From Xiphophorus maculatus (taxonomy: Eukaryota > Chordata > Actinopteri > Cyprinodontiformes > Poeciliidae), in assembly GCF_002775205.1 (NCBI RefSeq), contig NC_036453.1:17793594-17857593 (forward strand): DNA of 64,000 bases, in the 5' to 3' direction. The position numbers and the translations under genes are program-made. Under the pieces are notes generated by a model. The model worked only from the letters and a program-made list of their open reading frames with translations. It had not been told where the DNA came from and searched no databases. Of this stretch, positions 62,452 through 64,000 are shown piece after piece; the stretch's first letter is position 1, and each line of letters starts with the position of its first letter.

Positions 62452-64000
62452 TTACATGTCCTCCACGCTCCACTTGTAAGCTTCCTCCTGGAGAGCCTTT
62501 TTATCAGCTATCCGCGTGTAGCGCTTCTGTTCAAATCCATTGGATCTGTAAAACAGCGCATACAGAAACGTTGTCACAACAGTCTTACATGTTCACTAAA
62601 AAAACTTTAGTTAATAAAGTAAACCTTACTTTCAACACTTTTTTGACAAGGGACTTTAGGTTGAGATTTGCTTAGGATCAATATCCTGTTTGAAGGTCTA
62701 ATGATGCCCAAGCACCAGGGAACACAAACCTATTTATTGTTACAGTGGAAATTGAAACCTCAGTGGCTGCAGGTCTTTTTTCAGTCACTTGAGGGTTTTT
62801 GACCTCCAAACTCCTGGTGTCTCTTGCAATTATCAGGGCCTTTTGTAACTTTTTGTGCCCCTTCCCTTTTCCATTTTAGGTCAAGGCAATGCTTTTTTTC
62901 TCTCAGGTTTTTGGACAATTTCTTTAACTGAGTTGTATTTCCACCATGCAATGAAAAGCTTCCATCAACAGCCCAAAACCATCTGCAAATGTGTGCTTTT
63001 AGGAAGAACTCCATCCAGTTAAATCCGCTTGACACGCAAATAGTCATTGAATGCAGGATGTAGTTTGAATTTAGATAAAAAATAATTTTGATATTAGTGT
63101 TATTCAACTATTGAAGTTGTTTCTGTCTCATTTGCTCATGGCAACCAGGTGAACAACTTGGGATTTTGCCAATAAATGTAATTCCTGTTTGTATTAGGGT
63201 AGGCGTTGAATAATTTTAGGTGCAACTGTACAACAGCCATGCAATGATTTTGCCATCTGTTCTTCTGTGATTTCATGTGAACCATCTACAAGCCTTACCT
63301 GTCGACTCCATCCCACCGATAACCTGGTTGAATGTTAAACCGATTAGGAGGCGGTGGAGGCCCTTGGTACCGAGGTTTCGCTGTGAATAAAATCACAAAA
63401 ACAGACCTGTTGACTTGGTGTCTCTTTGGCAAACAGTTAACCGCAGAAACTTTACTGAGGTAAATGAAGGTGAGAGACATTCAAACCTGGTGTTTTGGTG
63501 TTGCGCTCCTTTTTGCGCCTGAGCATCCCAGCCATTGGATCCCCTTCCCTTTCCTGCTCTCTCAACATTCGGTCAAGATCCTCGTCGTCGTAGTGACGTG
63601 CCAGCGGCTTCTGGGTTTCATGCAGCGCGTCTTCTAGTTTCTGCTGTTGCATCTGTCCCTGGGCCAACCTACAAACATTTTGATTTAATGAACCATATTA
63701 CACATTTCAAAGTCCTTTGATATGTCAAATAATGCTTAACAGACTTACCCTCTTCCCCACTGAGCATATTTCTCATCCTTTGCAGCTTTTTCTCCAGCTT
63801 TTCTCCTCTGTTCTTCTCTTTCTGAATCCAAATCCCTCTTTTTACCGCTCTTGTCTCGGAACACCGTCTGGGCATTCCGGGATTCATCTAGTCAAAGTAT
63901 GAAACATACAATGAAACATCCTGTATGTTTTACAGTCAAACAGAAACAAAGTGAAGGAAGAAAAAATTTAACTAACTTTCTAGTGGCTGATTGTTTTTTT
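62452..64000 (-). CDS. bud13: Bud13 homolog, RES-complex splicing factor, C-terminal part (cut by window end)
   Basis: Minus-strand exons: 63977 to beyond 64000 (partial), 63749-63887, 63487-63668, 63299-63380, 62452-62545. They encode the conserved C-terminal region: [69 protein letters not shown] and the end [13 protein letters not shown]...[11 protein letters not shown] followed by TAA. Splice phases agree at all four junctions. Bud13 belongs to the RES (retention and splicing) complex with Snip1/Pml1 and Rbmx2/Snu17 and helps spliceosome activation on short introns. The N-terminal repeat-rich half is outside the window. Confidence 0.94.
62640..63230. repeat. possible repeat-derived sequence in last bud13 intron
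   Basis: The 750-bp intron holds the phrases AGGATCAATATCCTGTTTGA and GTTGAATAATTTTAGGTGCA, which resemble repeat text elsewhere (compare 58680). The 108-codon minus-strand frame at 62781-63107 has no splice links and no recognised similarity. Not classified. Confidence 0.3.

Noticed and set aside
62781-63107. 108-codon minus-strand frame in the last bud13 intron as a separate gene
   Set aside because: It lies wholly in an intron with splice-consistent exons on both sides, has no recognised domain and looks repeat-derived.

Overview
This is nuclear DNA of a ray-finned (teleost) fish. The genes are split by short GT-AG introns, the proteins are vertebrate, and the non-coding part carries fish-type repeats: Tc1/mariner relics, hAT-like miniature elements, an L2/CR1-like LINE, a tRNA-derived SINE, and many CA, TAA and TCA microsatellites. 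The species cannot be fixed from the sequence alone. Nothing bacterial, viral, organellar or CRISPR-like is visible.

Layout: yap1 (minus, 835-9825), angptl5 (plus, 15346-18398), trpc6 (plus, 22607-36613), arhgap42 (minus, 38174-55871), snrnp35 (minus, 60419-61087) and the 3' part of bud13 (minus, 62452 to beyond the window end). I rebuilt the exons by following protein similarity across splice sites. The joined exons give intact frames of 387 aa (Yap1), 385 aa (Angptl5), 881 aa (Trpc6) and 970 aa (Arhgap42), so these look like working genes.

The first four genes match a known vertebrate block (human 11q22: ARHGAP42, PGR, TRPC6, ANGPTL5, CEP126, CFAP300, YAP1). PGR, CEP126 and CFAP300 are not visible at their expected places. 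snrnp35 and bud13 come from elsewhere in human terms (chromosome 12q24 and 11q23), so a synteny break lies near 56-60 kb.

The genes do not form one pathway. Yap1 is the Hippo co-activator, Angptl5 a secreted fibrinogen-domain protein, Trpc6 a diacylglycerol-gated cation channel, Arhgap42 a BAR-PH-RhoGAP-SH3 regulator of RhoA, SNRNP35 a minor-spliceosome (U11/U12) protein, and Bud13 a RES-complex splicing factor. The oddest DNA is a 2.4 kb unclassified, internally duplicated repeat with two strong palindromes in trpc6 intron 2 (24.1-26.5 kb). I found no convincing undescribed biological system.
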